Source: Bradyrhizobium xenonodulans
Lineage (GTDB): Bacteria; Pseudomonadota; Alphaproteobacteria; Rhizobiales; Xanthobacteraceae
DNA: 64,000 bases
Assembly: GCF_027594865.1 (NCBI RefSeq)
Contig: NZ_CP089391.1
Span: forward strand, 3,564,501-3,628,500
Direction of reading: 5' to 3'
Made by a program: the position numbers and the translations under genes. Positions 16,668 to 25,568 of this stretch are shown here, in pieces (positions within the stretch are counted from its first letter, which is position 1; the number at the start of each line of letters is the position of its first letter). The notes beneath the pieces were generated by a model. It searched no databases, was not told the origin of the DNA, and saw only the letters and a program-made list of their open reading frames with translations.

Positions 16668-17384
16668 CTAGCCGCTTGAGGCCATGCGTCCCAGCACTTC
16701 GCGAAAGTGCTTCTTGACCGCGCCGTTGCAGGCGCAGGCGCTGGCCTCCAGCGCGGGCGGATCGAGGATCAGGATGGCGCCGCGGCGGGTCGCGAGGATG
16801 CGCCTGGCCTTGAACGTCTGGATGACGCGGCTGGCATAGCTGCGGGAGACGCCGAGCATGGCAGCGAGCTGCTCATGGGTGAGGGGGATCTCGTCGCCGC
16901 CGATATGCTCGTGCGCCGCGATGATCCATTTGGCCGCGCGTTGCTCGATCGAATGCGACGCGTTGCAGGCCGCGGTCTGGAGCAGTTGTGCGACCTGGCA
17001 AGCGGCATAGCGCGACATGGTCTCGTGGAGCGTTGCCGATCTCTGCTGCGTCTGCTCGAGCACGCGAAGCGGCAGGCGCATAAACGAGCCGCCGACCTTC
17101 ACGACGATCCGGGAATAGGCCAGCAGGGGACTGCGGCCCGGGGCAATGCCGATCGCGCCTTCGCGGCCCACCAGCAGGCTTTCGACCTCACGGTCGTCCT
17201 CAACCGGCACCGCGAACGACACGAACGCAGGGCCACAGGGAAAATGGACGACGGAGATGCCGTCACCGGCGTAATGCAGAACGTGGTTCGCGGTGAGCTC
17301 GACCGATTGCAAATGTGGGGCGAGCAGCTCGAAATCCTGGGCGCCGAGCGTGCACAGCAGATCGTTCTTGGGCCGGCCGGTCAC
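16668..17384 (-). CDS. Crp/Fnr family transcriptional regulator
   Basis: A 238-residue regulator with an N-terminal effector-binding beta-barrel (residues about 15-130, including FELLAPHLQSVELTANHVLH) and a C-terminal winged helix-turn-helix with DEIPLTHEQLAAMLGVSRSY and ASRVIQTFKARRILATRRGA. It lacks the N-terminal cysteine cluster of FNR and the arginine/serine cAMP pocket is not evident, so the signal is unknown. The C terminus has two cysteines (ASACACNG). It stands alone. A perfect 16-bp palindrome lies 223 bp upstream and a similar imperfect one about 80 bp upstream, so autoregulation is possible. Confidence 0.88.
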   Translation of the reverse strand: MTGRPKNDLLCTLGAQDFELLAPHLQSVELTANHVLHYAGDGISVVHFPCGPAFVSFAVPVEDDREVESLLVGREGAIGIAPGRSPLLAYSRIVVKVGGSFMRLPLRVLEQTQQRSATLHETMSRYAACQVAQLLQTAACNASHSIEQRAAKWIIAAHEHIGGDEIPLTHEQLAAMLGVSRSYASRVIQTFKARRILATRRGAILILDPPALEASACACNGAVKKHFREVLGRMASSG

Positions 17385-17742
17385 GCTTCTTGTCTCTTGA
17401 TTCTAACCCGGCCGGGAATCGGCGGCTGGCAAAACCCTACGTTTCCACGGAGGAACCGACAGTTCCAAAGTGAACACAACAGCTTACGGGAAATCGAAAA
17501 GTTCGTCGGCGGTGAGCGTCACGCGTCAGGCGTTGCACGCGGGGCACGCCTCGAACTTTGTTCTCGTCCGGAGAACTACGGAATTTTGAGCTGCGCCAGG
17601 TGGCTCTGTTCACGAGTGAACATAAGGCGCGCCGGGATTGGGCTAGCGTTGAGCTTGCCGAGCGACGGCCGCGTTCGCTCTGCCCGAAGGACCGCCGGCC
17701 TTCACCTCACACCACGCCGCCGAGGCCGGCGGGTCCAAGGGG
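17385..17742. other. 358-bp gap upstream of the Crp/Fnr gene
   Basis: No credible gene was found here. It holds the promoter region of the minus-strand Crp/Fnr gene. TGTTCAC-GA-GTGAACA at 17607-17622 is a perfect inverted repeat, and a partial copy, GTTCC-AAA-GTGAAC, lies at about 17462-17475. Both share the GTGAAC half site and are plausible regulator-binding sites. Confidence 0.6.
17607..17622. promoter_or_regulatory. Perfect 16-bp palindrome, possible operator
   Basis: TGTTCAC (17607-17613), a 2-base centre GA, then GTGAACA (17616-17622). The same GTGAACA half site recurs at 17470-17476 near the Crp/Fnr start. Regulator binding is inferred; the FNR consensus TTGAT-N4-ATCAA is not matched. 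Confidence 0.45.
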
Positions 17743-17979
17743 TCATCCGAGACGGATCTGGCGTTCCGCCGACAGACGGCTTTGCGCCCTTTGCCTGCGA
17801 TAGGCATCGATCGCCCTGTTGGCGAGCATGAGCGGCCGCCGTTCACCGGTCCTGAGCTGCGCTTCGATGGCGTCGAGAATGAAGTTCGCGGTCTCGTCCG
17901 GAGGGCCGAGCTCGCCGCTCTGCTCCAGACAAGTCCAGGCGATGAAGAATGCGCTTTCGACGGTGCAGCGTATGGACAT
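17743..17979 (-). CDS. Small hypothetical protein conserved in Bradyrhizobium-type genomes
   Basis: A 78-residue protein with MSIRCTVESAFFIAWTCLEQ, then GELGPPDETANFILDAIEAQ and RRPLMLANRAIDAYRRQRAQ. The layout (predicted helices with the pattern TANFILD...GERRPLMLANRAI) resembles short hypothetical proteins I know to be frequent in rhizobial genomes. There is no signal peptide and no known domain. It lies 61 bp upstream of the alcohol dehydrogenase start side but is read in the same direction, ending in the gap before the Crp/Fnr gene. Confidence 0.65.
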   Translation of the reverse strand: MSIRCTVESAFFIAWTCLEQSGELGPPDETANFILDAIEAQLRTGERRPLMLANRAIDAYRRQRAQSRLSAERQIRLG

Positions 17980-18040
17980 GCGCTGCCAACGCGGCCCTGC
18001 CGCCGCCGTTCCGTGCGGGATTCCGGGATTTTCGTTCGCG

Positions 18041-19099
18041 TCAGTTCTTCAGCACGATGCGGCCGACGACCTTGCCGGCGCGGAGCTCGTCGATCCATTT
18101 CTGGACATCGCCCATCGGCTCCTCGCGCATCGGCGTCGGCTTGATCTTGCCGGCGCGGGCGAGCGCCATCAGTTCCTGTGCTTCCGCGAGCGTGCCGACC
18201 ATGAAGCCTTCGACCGTCAGGCGCTTGTAGACCCATTGCACCATCGGCAGAGTGAACTGGCCGCCCATCAGGCCGGAGACCACGACCTTGCCGCCGCGCG
18301 CGGCCACCGCCACCGCGAACGCCATCGACTTCTCGTTGCCGGCGAAGTCGACCACCTCGTCGAAGCCGCCCTCGGTCTCCTTCAGGATGCGCTTGATCAC
18401 GTCGGGCTCGGACGGATCGTAGGCGACCGACGCGCCGTTCTTCAGCGCGGTCTCGCGCGCGGCCGGCGAGAGATCGGCAACCGTGATCGGCTGCTTGAAC
18501 ATGGCCTGCGCGAACGACAGGCCCATCATGCCGACGCCGCCGAGGCCGATCAGCAAAAGGTTGCGCTGGCGCGGACGGTCGACGAGGCGCTTGAGCGCGC
18601 CATAGGCGGTGACGCCCGAGCACATCAGCGTCGCGGCCTGGTTGACGGACAGAGGATCGTAGTCGAGCAGGTATTTTGCGTCGGGCACCAGCACGTGGGT
18701 GGCGAAGCCGCCGTCGATGGAGACGCCGAGGAAGCGCTGCCTGGCGCAGAGGTTCTCGTCGCCATTGGCGCAGTCGCGGCACTGGCCGCAGCCGATCCAC
18801 GGAAACACGGCCTTCCTGGTGCCGACGAGGCCTGCTGCGACGTCCGGGCCGACTTCGTCGACGACGCCTGCGATCTCGTGGCCGAGCGTGAAAGGCAGCG
18901 TCATGCCGCGCGTGGTGTCGAGCTTCTTGCCGCCGCCGAGATCGGCATAGCCGTCCTGGATGTGCAAATCGGAATGGCAGAGGCCGCAGCGCTCGATGCG
19001 CACCAGCACCTCGCGTCCCGTCGGCTTCGGCGTGTCGACGATGGTCTCGCACAACGGCGCATCGAACTTGACCAGGGACTGCCGACGCATCAACGCCAT
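18041..19099 (-). CDS. Zinc-dependent alcohol dehydrogenase
   Basis: A 352-residue medium-chain dehydrogenase. Catalytic zinc ligands are visible in RCGLCHSDLH (Cys and the loop) and GHEIAGVVDEVG (His-Glu); the structural zinc cysteines are in CGQCRDCANGDENLC. The Rossmann motif is LIGLGGVGMMGLS. This combination marks an NAD(P)-dependent alcohol dehydrogenase of the AdhP/YahK type acting on small alcohols or aldehydes; substrate is not determined. The start at 19099 (MALMRRQSLVKFDAP) has GGAGGAA upstream; the open frame to 19210 overlaps rsmA. It lies 25 bp downstream of the rsmA stop and may be read through from that operon. Confidence 0.92.
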   Translation of the reverse strand: MALMRRQSLVKFDAPLCETIVDTPKPTGREVLVRIERCGLCHSDLHIQDGYADLGGGKKLDTTRGMTLPFTLGHEIAGVVDEVGPDVAAGLVGTRKAVFPWIGCGQCRDCANGDENLCARQRFLGVSIDGGFATHVLVPDAKYLLDYDPLSVNQAATLMCSGVTAYGALKRLVDRPRQRNLLLIGLGGVGMMGLSFAQAMFKQPITVADLSPAARETALKNGASVAYDPSEPDVIKRILKETEGGFDEVVDFAGNEKSMAFAVAVAARGGKVVVSGLMGGQFTLPMVQWVYKRLTVEGFMVGTLAEAQELMALARAGKIKPTPMREEPMGDVQKWIDELRAGKVVGRIVLKN

Positions 19100-19124
19100 A
19101 TTCCTTCCTCCGAAATTCTGATTT

Positions 19125-19979
19125 TCACGCTTGGCTGCGTATATCCGCCAATTCACGCGCCATGGCAACAAAGCCGGAAATGGGAATGGTCTCCGCGCGT
19201 CGCGTCGCATCGACGCCGGCGGCGGCCGCGAGCCGTGCCGGATCGACGCCCAGCGATTTCAGGCTCTGGCGCAGCATCTTGCGGCGCTGGCCGAAGGCGG
19301 CGGCCGCGACCTGTTCGAGCAGCTTGCGATCACAGGGCAGCGGCTCTGCGCGCGGCACGAGGCGCACGACGGAGGAGGTCACTTTCGGCGGCGGCACGAA
19401 GGCCGACGGCGAGATGTCGAACAGGATCTTGGTCTCGCAGCGCCAGTTGGCAAGCACGCCGAGACGGCCATAGGCCTCCTCGTCCTCGCGTGCCACGATA
19501 CGCTCGCCGACCTCGCGCTGAAACATCAGCACCATCATGTCGTACCAGGGCGGCCACGGCTCGGTGGTGAGCCAGTTGATCAGCAGCTGGGTCGCGATGT
19601 TGTAGGGCAGATTGGCGACGATCTTCGCGCGTTCGCCTGAGAGCAGCGGGCGCGGGTCGAAGGCCATGGCATCGCCATGCACGATCTCGAGCCTAGCAGG
19701 GTAGCGCGCGGAGATATCCTGAAGCGCAGGAATTGCGCGCTCGTCATGTTCGATGGCGATGACGCGTCTGGCGCCGAGCGCGAGCAGCGCGCGCGTCAGC
19801 CCGCCCGGGCCCGGACCGATCTCGACGATGGTGGAGTCCTCGAGGGGAGCGGCCGCACGCGCGATCCGCGCGGTGAGATTGAGGTCGAGCAGAAAGTTCT
19901 GGCCGAGCGACTTGCGCGCCGACAGCGCGTGCTGGCGAATGACCTCGCGAAGCGGCGGGAGGTCGTCGATCGCGCTCAT
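19125..19979 (-). CDS. rsmA: 16S rRNA (adenine1518-N6/adenine1519-N6)-dimethyltransferase
   Basis: Dimethylates two adjacent adenines in the 3' hairpin of 16S rRNA during small-subunit maturation. The 284-residue KsgA-type enzyme has [16 protein letters not shown] at about residues 23-38, the SAM-binding [19 protein letters not shown] and the catalytic [11 protein letters not shown]. The ATG overlaps the stop codon of pdxA by 4 bp (ATGA), so translation is coupled. The pdxA-rsmA pair is widespread in proteobacteria. Confidence 0.97.
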   Translation of the reverse strand: MSAIDDLPPLREVIRQHALSARKSLGQNFLLDLNLTARIARAAAPLEDSTIVEIGPGPGGLTRALLALGARRVIAIEHDERAIPALQDISARYPARLEIVHGDAMAFDPRPLLSGERAKIVANLPYNIATQLLINWLTTEPWPPWYDMMVLMFQREVGERIVAREDEEAYGRLGVLANWRCETKILFDISPSAFVPPPKVTSSVVRLVPRAEPLPCDRKLLEQVAAAAFGQRRKMLRQSLKSLGVDPARLAAAAGVDATRRAETIPISGFVAMARELADIRSQA

Positions 19980-20992
19980 CTGCTTTGCGACGCCGCCATG
20001 CGGCTGGCAAGCGCGAGCGCCGCGATCAGGCTGGCCGGATTGGCCTTGCCGGTGCCGGCGATGTCGAAGGCGGTGCCGTGGTCGGGCGAGGTGCGGATGA
20101 AGGGCAGGCCGAGCGTGACGTTGACGGCGTCGTCGAAGGCGACGGTCTTGATCGGGATCAGCGCCTGGTCATGATACATGCAGACCGCGCAGTCATAGCC
20201 GTTGCGTGCGGCCTCGTGGAACATGGTGTCGGCGGGCAGCGGGCCTTTCGCCTCGATGCCGTCGCTGCGCAGCGTCTTGAGCGCCGGCGCAATCACCGTC
20301 TGCTCCTCGTGGCCGAGCGAGCCGTCCTCGCCGGCATGCGGATTGAGGCCGGAGACCGCGATGCGCGGCCGCGCGATGCCGAAACGGGATTTGAGCTCGG
20401 CGGCGACGATGCGCACGGTCGAGACGATCAGCTCGCTGGTGAGTTGGGCCAGCGCATCGCGCAAGGAGAGGTGGATCGTCACCGGCACCACGGCGAGCCG
20501 CGGCGACCACAGCATCATCACCGGCTGCGGCACGCGGCCGCCGTCCGCGGCAAGCTCGGCGAGGAATTCGGTGTGGCCGGGATGGCGGAAGCCCGCGCGG
20601 TAGAGCACGCTCTTGGCGATCGGGTTGGTGATGACGGCGCCGGCACGGCCCTCGCGGACGTCCGCGACCGCCTGCCGGATCGAGGCGAGCGCGGCCGGTG
20701 CGCTGGATGCGTCGGGCTTGCCGGGCACGGCCGTCGCGCGCTCGCCGGTTGCGACCACCGGCAGGGCGTCGGTGAAGGCCGCATCGGCCTCGCCAGGGCT
20801 CACGGAGGCGATCCTGACGTCGATGCCGAGCGCTTTGGCGCGCCGGGCAATCACGGCCTCGTCGCCGAGCAGATAGAAGGCGGGCAGGTTCAGCTCGCGG
20901 CGCCGGAGCCAGGCTGCGATCGTGATGTCGGGGCCGATGCCGGCAGGCTCTCCGAGCGTGAGGGCGAGGGGCTTTACGGGAGCGGTGGCCAT
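19976..20992 (-). CDS. pdxA: 4-hydroxythreonine-4-phosphate dehydrogenase
   Basis: NAD-dependent step of pyridoxal phosphate synthesis by the DXP-dependent route. The 338-residue protein shows the family landmarks: [13 protein letters not shown] at the N terminus, GHTEFLAE in the middle and the metal-binding [13 protein letters not shown] with [20 protein letters not shown] near the C terminus. Its ATG shares one base with the stop codon of the upstream surA-like gene and its end overlaps rsmA by 4 bp. Nothing is missing. Confidence 0.97.
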   Translation of the reverse strand: MATAPVKPLALTLGEPAGIGPDITIAAWLRRRELNLPAFYLLGDEAVIARRAKALGIDVRIASVSPGEADAAFTDALPVVATGERATAVPGKPDASSAPAALASIRQAVADVREGRAGAVITNPIAKSVLYRAGFRHPGHTEFLAELAADGGRVPQPVMMLWSPRLAVVPVTIHLSLRDALAQLTSELIVSTVRIVAAELKSRFGIARPRIAVSGLNPHAGEDGSLGHEEQTVIAPALKTLRSDGIEAKGPLPADTMFHEAARNGYDCAVCMYHDQALIPIKTVAFDDAVNVTLGLPFIRTSPDHGTAFDIAGTGKANPASLIAALALASRMAASQSR

Positions 20993-21930
20993 CAGCGGTT
21001 GCGATATTCGATCATCGCCGCCTTGCGGAGATCGTCGAGATAGGCCTTCTGGGTCTTCTCGTACTTCTCCTGATACATCTTATCGCGGACCTCGCGCTTC
21101 TTCGGCGTGTCGATCATGGTCGGCTTGCGCGAGCACAGCACCACCATCTCGATGCCTGCCTTGGTCACCTCGGGCGCGGTCAGATGGCCGACCGGGATGT
21201 CGTCGAGCACCTTGCGCAGCGCCTCGGGCAGCTCCGCGCTGGTCTTGGTGACGCTGTCGCGGATGGTGGCGTTGGGGGTCGAGCGGAACAGCGAATTGGC
21301 TTCCTCGCAGCTTCCGACACGCGAACGATAGGTCTCGGCTTCCTTGTGGCGCGTCTCCACGAACGCGGGGGACGAGCCGCGCGGCACGATCAGCACGATC
21401 GGCTGCATCTTGTACTCGGTGCCCTCGATCTGGAGCTTGTCGCCGACGGCCTGCGCGACGTCGCGCTCGCCGACCATCAGCTTCTCCTTGAAGCGGCCGC
21501 GCACGAGGCTGGTCCAGACCATCTCGGACTTCATGCGGCTCTTCAGGGTTTCGGGGCGGACGCCCTTGACCTCGAGCGACTTGGTGAGCTGGTCCGGCGA
21601 GATGCGCATGCGCTGCGCCATGCCCTCGTAGGATTGGTTGACGTCTGAGATGGTGGGGTCGACGCCGTACTTCTTGCCTTCCTTGAGCTTCACCTTGTCG
21701 TCGATCAACTCGTTGATGACCTGCTCCCGGCTCGGGGTCTTCTGCGTCGTCAGCGTGTCCAACTTGGAACGCTGCTCGATGTCGAAATCGGTGATCGGAT
21801 CGCCATTGACCATGACGACGATGTTCTGCGCGCGCGACGGCGCGGGCAGGCCGGTCAGGATCAGCCCGGCACTGATGGCCAGGAGAAGGCGGAAGACGGG
21901 CATTTGGGTCGTCATGATTGTCGCTCGCAT
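20992..21930 (-). CDS. SurA-like periplasmic chaperone / peptidyl-prolyl isomerase
   Basis: A 312-residue exported protein placed between lptD and pdxA, exactly where surA lies in enterobacteria. A signal peptide ends at about PSRAQNIVVM; then comes the SurA N-terminal chaperone domain with VVMVNGDPITDFDIEQRSKL, REQVINELIDDKVKLKEGKK and ISDVNQSYEGMAQRM. The C-terminal part holds one parvulin-like region that is divergent: PIVLIVPRGSSPAF, the SCEEANSLF segment, then DIPVGHLTAPEVTKAGIEMV. E. coli SurA has two parvulin domains and about 430 residues, so this is a short form. Start could be 21930 or 21915. It probably escorts LptD and other beta-barrel proteins. Confidence 0.88.
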   Translation of the reverse strand: MRATIMTTQMPVFRLLLAISAGLILTGLPAPSRAQNIVVMVNGDPITDFDIEQRSKLDTLTTQKTPSREQVINELIDDKVKLKEGKKYGVDPTISDVNQSYEGMAQRMRISPDQLTKSLEVKGVRPETLKSRMKSEMVWTSLVRGRFKEKLMVGERDVAQAVGDKLQIEGTEYKMQPIVLIVPRGSSPAFVETRHKEAETYRSRVGSCEEANSLFRSTPNATIRDSVTKTSAELPEALRKVLDDIPVGHLTAPEVTKAGIEMVVLCSRKPTMIDTPKKREVRDKMYQEKYEKTQKAYLDDLRKAAMIEYRNR

Positions 21931-21984
21931 GTCAGCCGGGATGCGCGTGCGATCGGGAACACGCGGCTGCCACTTCAAACGGGT

Positions 21985-24471
21985 TCACTGGAGGCCGGCG
22001 GAACTGCTGCTCCCCGTCGAGGTCGCGAGCGTGCGCAGGCCGATCTGGAACATGAACGCGTGGCTCAGCACGGGCGGCGTCGAGCCCGCAGAATAGCTAT
22101 ACGAAGTTACATAGTTCGCCGCCAGCACGAAGCAATCGTCGACATAGCCGGCGCCGAGCACATATTGGTTGATCTTGTTGGCCTCGAGGTCCCAGCGCGC
22201 CGAGCCCGTCACCACCCAGTTGGGCGCGACCTTGATCGAGCCCGTGGTCAGGATGCCCGAGCGGCGCGTCAGGTAGCCGAGCTCCGGCTGCGGGGCGTAA
22301 TTGCCGTACAGCATGCTGACCGACCAGCGATTGAAGTTGGCGCGGCCTTCCGCCTCGAAGCGCTGCACGTTCCAGGTCTGCTCGTCCATGCGGGAGCGGA
22401 CGCTGAACGTGTAGGTGCTGTTGGGCGAGTAGGCGGCGCTCGCCACGTAGTCGGAGCGCGGCTTGTCGAGGCCGGAATCGAGGCCGGTGTTGATGGAGTC
22501 CTGGACTGCGTAGGAGTTCATGCCGAACAGCTGGTAGGACTGCCCGAACAGCACCTTGACGGCGCCGCCCTTGTCGAACTGCGTGGTGGACTGCACGCCG
22601 ACATTGGCGCGGCCGCCGCCCTCGACGCGGTCGTAGCCGGAGAACTTGTCGACGCTGAACAGGTTCGAGGTGTCGAACACCATGCTCTGGGCGTCCTCGT
22701 TGGGAAGCTTGCCGGCATAGGTCTCGTTCGGGCGGATGATGATCTGCGCGATCGGCTCGATGGTGGTGGAGCCCCAGGGCTGAACGTTGATGAAGGGATA
22801 GCGATATTCGAGGCCCACGGTCGGCATCAGGCGAAACGCCTGGGTGTCGCCGACGGGAAGATAGCTCGACACGCCCGGCTGGCTGGAGACCGAGGAATTG
22901 ATCGCGTCCGCGCGAAGGCTGGCGAACGGCGTCCAGATCTGGCCGAACGGATCGGTAAAGGACTTGCGCCACTGCGCTTCGGCGGTGAGGCGGGTATAGG
23001 TGCCGGGGAAGCCGCGCAGTAGGCACTGCGACGGCGTGCGGGCGAGCGGGTCGGCCGACGCGGTCGTGCACAGGCTGTTGGTGTTGGCGAGCGTCGTGAT
23101 CGGATCGAACACCGCCGTTTCACGCGACAGGTTCACGAAATTGGTCTTGTAGCTGAACTCGCCGCCGAAGACGGGGTAGTTGAGCACGTTCGAATAGTCG
23201 ATCACGGGATAGACGACCGGCACCTTGTCCTGGTTGCCGGAGAAGCTCAACCAGTACATCGTGCGCGCGTCGAAGAAGCTGCGATTGCCGACGCCGGTCA
23301 GATAGAGCTGCGACAGCGCGTCGGTCGGCAGGTTCAGGAACGAGCCGAGCGGGTCGCGATACTGCGCGAGGCGGTAGTCCGACATGAAATAGTAGTCGGA
23401 GAGCAGGACGCCGTCCCAGCCCCAGACCCATTTGTCGTTCAGCGCGAACTGGCCCTTGGTCTCGACGCCGCCGCGGAACTGGCGGTCGCCAGGGAGCCCT
23501 GCGAACTGGCTGGGGTCGAGCTGGTCGATGCCGTAGACGCGGATCTGGTAGGCGCCGTCCAGCAGGCGCTGGCGGAACTCGGCCTGGAACAGCACGCCCT
23601 GCTTGGAGGTGATGCGCGGGCTGAAGGTCGCGTCCATGTCCGGCGCGATCGCCCAGTAGAACGGGACTTCGACGCCGTAGCCGAACGCCGTGTAGGAGGT
23701 GAAGCCCGGCATCAGGAAGCCGGTCTTGCGCTTCACGGTCGGGTCCGGCGTCGAGAAATAGGGCATGTACGCGAGCGGCACGCCGAAGAATTCGAGCTGT
23801 GCCGTCTCGAAATACAGCATCTTCTCCTGCTGGTCGTGGATGATGCGCGCACCCTTGACCTGCCACAGCGGCGGCTTCTTCGGATCGTCCTTACAGGGCG
23901 CGCAGGCCGTGTAGACGCCGTTCTCGAACACCGTGTAATTGCCGCTGGAGCGGTCGGCGCGGCTCGCGGCCATGCGAGTCTGGTCGGCGGTGTCCACGCG
24001 CAGCGAATCGACGAATCCGTCGCGGTAGTCGTCGGAGAGATCCAGGATCTCGGCATAGGTGATCTTGCCGTCGGCATCCGTCATGCGGATGTTGCCTTCG
24101 GCATGCAGCCGCTTGGTCTTCTGGTCGTAGATGACCTTGTCGGCCTCGACGCTGGTGCCGTTGTAGAACAGCTGGACGTTACCGACCGCGGAGACGCGCG
24201 AATTGTTGTAGTCGTAATCGACCTCGGTCGCCTGAACCAGCATCTGGTTGTCGTTGGCGGCCTTCGGCGGCTTCGGACGCGGCGGCAGCGGATTGTAGGT
24301 GAAGCTCTGGGCGGAGGCGGGAGCTATGAAGGCTGCGTCCATCAGCCCGCCGAGCGACGCCATTGCGGCGGCAGCCAGCAGCAGCCTGCGAACGGACAAG
24401 CCGACCCCGTTCGCGCGCATCACGATGCGGCGCGTCAAACGAGACACGGGCCCTCGATGGACGGCAGTCAC
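21985..24471 (-). CDS. lptD: LPS-assembly outer-membrane protein LptD
   Basis: The beta-barrel translocon that inserts lipopolysaccharide into the outer leaflet, working with LptE and the Lpt bridge. The 828-residue protein has a signal sequence (RRLLLAAAAMASLGGLMDAA, cleavage near PASAQSF), the periplasmic OstA/LptA-like beta-jellyroll (LVQATEVDYDYNNSRVSAVG, DKVIYDQKTKRLHAEGNIRM) and the C-terminal barrel with FFGVPLAYMPYFSTPDPTVK. Cysteines in YTACAPC may form the disulfide. The GTG at 24471 is preferred because AGGAGG stands 7 bases upstream and it overlaps the lptG stop by one base; the ATG at 24420 lacks a ribosome-binding site. Confidence 0.96.
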   Translation of the reverse strand: MTAVHRGPVSRLTRRIVMRANGVGLSVRRLLLAAAAMASLGGLMDAAFIAPASAQSFTYNPLPPRPKPPKAANDNQMLVQATEVDYDYNNSRVSAVGNVQLFYNGTSVEADKVIYDQKTKRLHAEGNIRMTDADGKITYAEILDLSDDYRDGFVDSLRVDTADQTRMAASRADRSSGNYTVFENGVYTACAPCKDDPKKPPLWQVKGARIIHDQQEKMLYFETAQLEFFGVPLAYMPYFSTPDPTVKRKTGFLMPGFTSYTAFGYGVEVPFYWAIAPDMDATFSPRITSKQGVLFQAEFRQRLLDGAYQIRVYGIDQLDPSQFAGLPGDRQFRGGVETKGQFALNDKWVWGWDGVLLSDYYFMSDYRLAQYRDPLGSFLNLPTDALSQLYLTGVGNRSFFDARTMYWLSFSGNQDKVPVVYPVIDYSNVLNYPVFGGEFSYKTNFVNLSRETAVFDPITTLANTNSLCTTASADPLARTPSQCLLRGFPGTYTRLTAEAQWRKSFTDPFGQIWTPFASLRADAINSSVSSQPGVSSYLPVGDTQAFRLMPTVGLEYRYPFINVQPWGSTTIEPIAQIIIRPNETYAGKLPNEDAQSMVFDTSNLFSVDKFSGYDRVEGGGRANVGVQSTTQFDKGGAVKVLFGQSYQLFGMNSYAVQDSINTGLDSGLDKPRSDYVASAAYSPNSTYTFSVRSRMDEQTWNVQRFEAEGRANFNRWSVSMLYGNYAPQPELGYLTRRSGILTTGSIKVAPNWVVTGSARWDLEANKINQYVLGAGYVDDCFVLAANYVTSYSYSAGSTPPVLSHAFMFQIGLRTLATSTGSSSSAGLQ

Positions 24472-25568
24472 TAACCGTCCTCCTGGTACAACAAGGCCAA
24501 AAAGCCGGTGAGGCCGCCCACCACCACGGGCAACCACGCCGCAGCGATCGGATGCATCAACTCAGCCTTGCTCAAGTCTTCAGTCACTTTCGACAAAACG
24601 TAGAGCAGAAAGCCTGCGCCCACGCCACTCAAAACCATCTTCTGCACGCCGCCCATCCGGAAGAAGCGCAACGACACGGAAGCCGCCAGCATCACCATGG
24701 CGGCCAGCAAAAACGGCTGTGCCAAGAGCTTGTGATACTGGAGTCGATAGCCGGCTGTCGCGAAGCCCGAGCTCTCGGACGAGCGGATGTAGCTCGGTAG
24801 TTGCCAAAAGGACACAGTCTCGGGTGTCGAAAAGCTGTTGCGGACCTGGGCCTCGGTCAGCGTCGTCGGAATCTCCAGCGTGGCCTGGTCGATCGGCGGC
24901 GAATCCAGCGAGAAGCGGCGGACGGTCTTGAACAGCCAGTGGCCGGCCTCGAGCGTGGCCTCGCGCGCCTCGACGCGTTCCTTGAAGCGCTGCGCTGTAT
25001 CAAACCGGAACAGCGTGAGCCCCGTGAGTCGCACGCCCTGCTGCTCGCTGCGCGCCGCGTTGATGATGACCTGGCCGTCATTGGTGACCTGGTTGAGCCA
25101 GAAGCCGGAGGCGTCCTGAATGCCGCCGCCGGGGGCCGAGCCGAACAGCTCGGCTTCCATGCGCTTGGAGAGCTCGCGCAGGTTCGCCGACATCGGATTG
25201 TAGGCGACGGTGGCGATCACCCCGATCAGCAGCGCGCTGCCGAGCGCCGGCGCGATGAACTGCCACGCCGAGATGCCGGCTGCGCGTGCGACCACCAGCT
25301 CGAGCCGGCGCGAGAGGGCGAGATAGCACGTCATGGCGCCGATCAGCATGCAGAACGGTGTCAGCTTCTCGAGGAGCTGCGGCACCCGGAACAGCGAGGT
25401 CTCGGCCACCATGACCGCGGAGGCGGACGCGAGCCCCGAGGTCTTGCGCACCATCTCGATGTAGTCGACCAGCACCAGCAGCAGGAAAATGCTCGCGAAC
25501 ACGCCGAGCGCCGCGACGACGAAGCGTCCGGCGAAGTAGCGGCCGAGTGTGTTGGTGAGCATGCTCAT
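24471..25568 (-). CDS. lptG: LPS export ABC transporter permease LptG
   Basis: Inner-membrane permease of the LptB2FG transporter that extracts lipopolysaccharide. The 365-residue protein has the YjgP/YjgQ layout: one helix near the N terminus (VVAALGVFASIFLLLVLVDY), two more by about residue 115, a long periplasmic jellyroll domain (residues about 135-265) and three C-terminal helices ending at GGLTGFLALLY. The ATG at 25568 forms a 4-bp ATGA overlap with the stop codon of lptF, which decides the start against a longer frame to 25676. Confidence 0.95.
   Translation of the reverse strand: MSMLTNTLGRYFAGRFVVAALGVFASIFLLLVLVDYIEMVRKTSGLASASAVMVAETSLFRVPQLLEKLTPFCMLIGAMTCYLALSRRLELVVARAAGISAWQFIAPALGSALLIGVIATVAYNPMSANLRELSKRMEAELFGSAPGGGIQDASGFWLNQVTNDGQVIINAARSEQQGVRLTGLTLFRFDTAQRFKERVEAREATLEAGHWLFKTVRRFSLDSPPIDQATLEIPTTLTEAQVRNSFSTPETVSFWQLPSYIRSSESSGFATAGYRLQYHKLLAQPFLLAAMVMLAASVSLRFFRMGGVQKMVLSGVGAGFLLYVLSKVTEDLSKAELMHPIAAAWLPVVVGGLTGFLALLYQEDG
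24479..24484 (-). promoter_or_regulatory. Ribosome-binding site that fixes a GTG start for lptD
   Basis: AGGAGG read on the minus strand, 7 bases before the GTG at 24471. It lies in the last codons of lptG, so lptD translation should be coupled to lptG. Confidence 0.7.
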
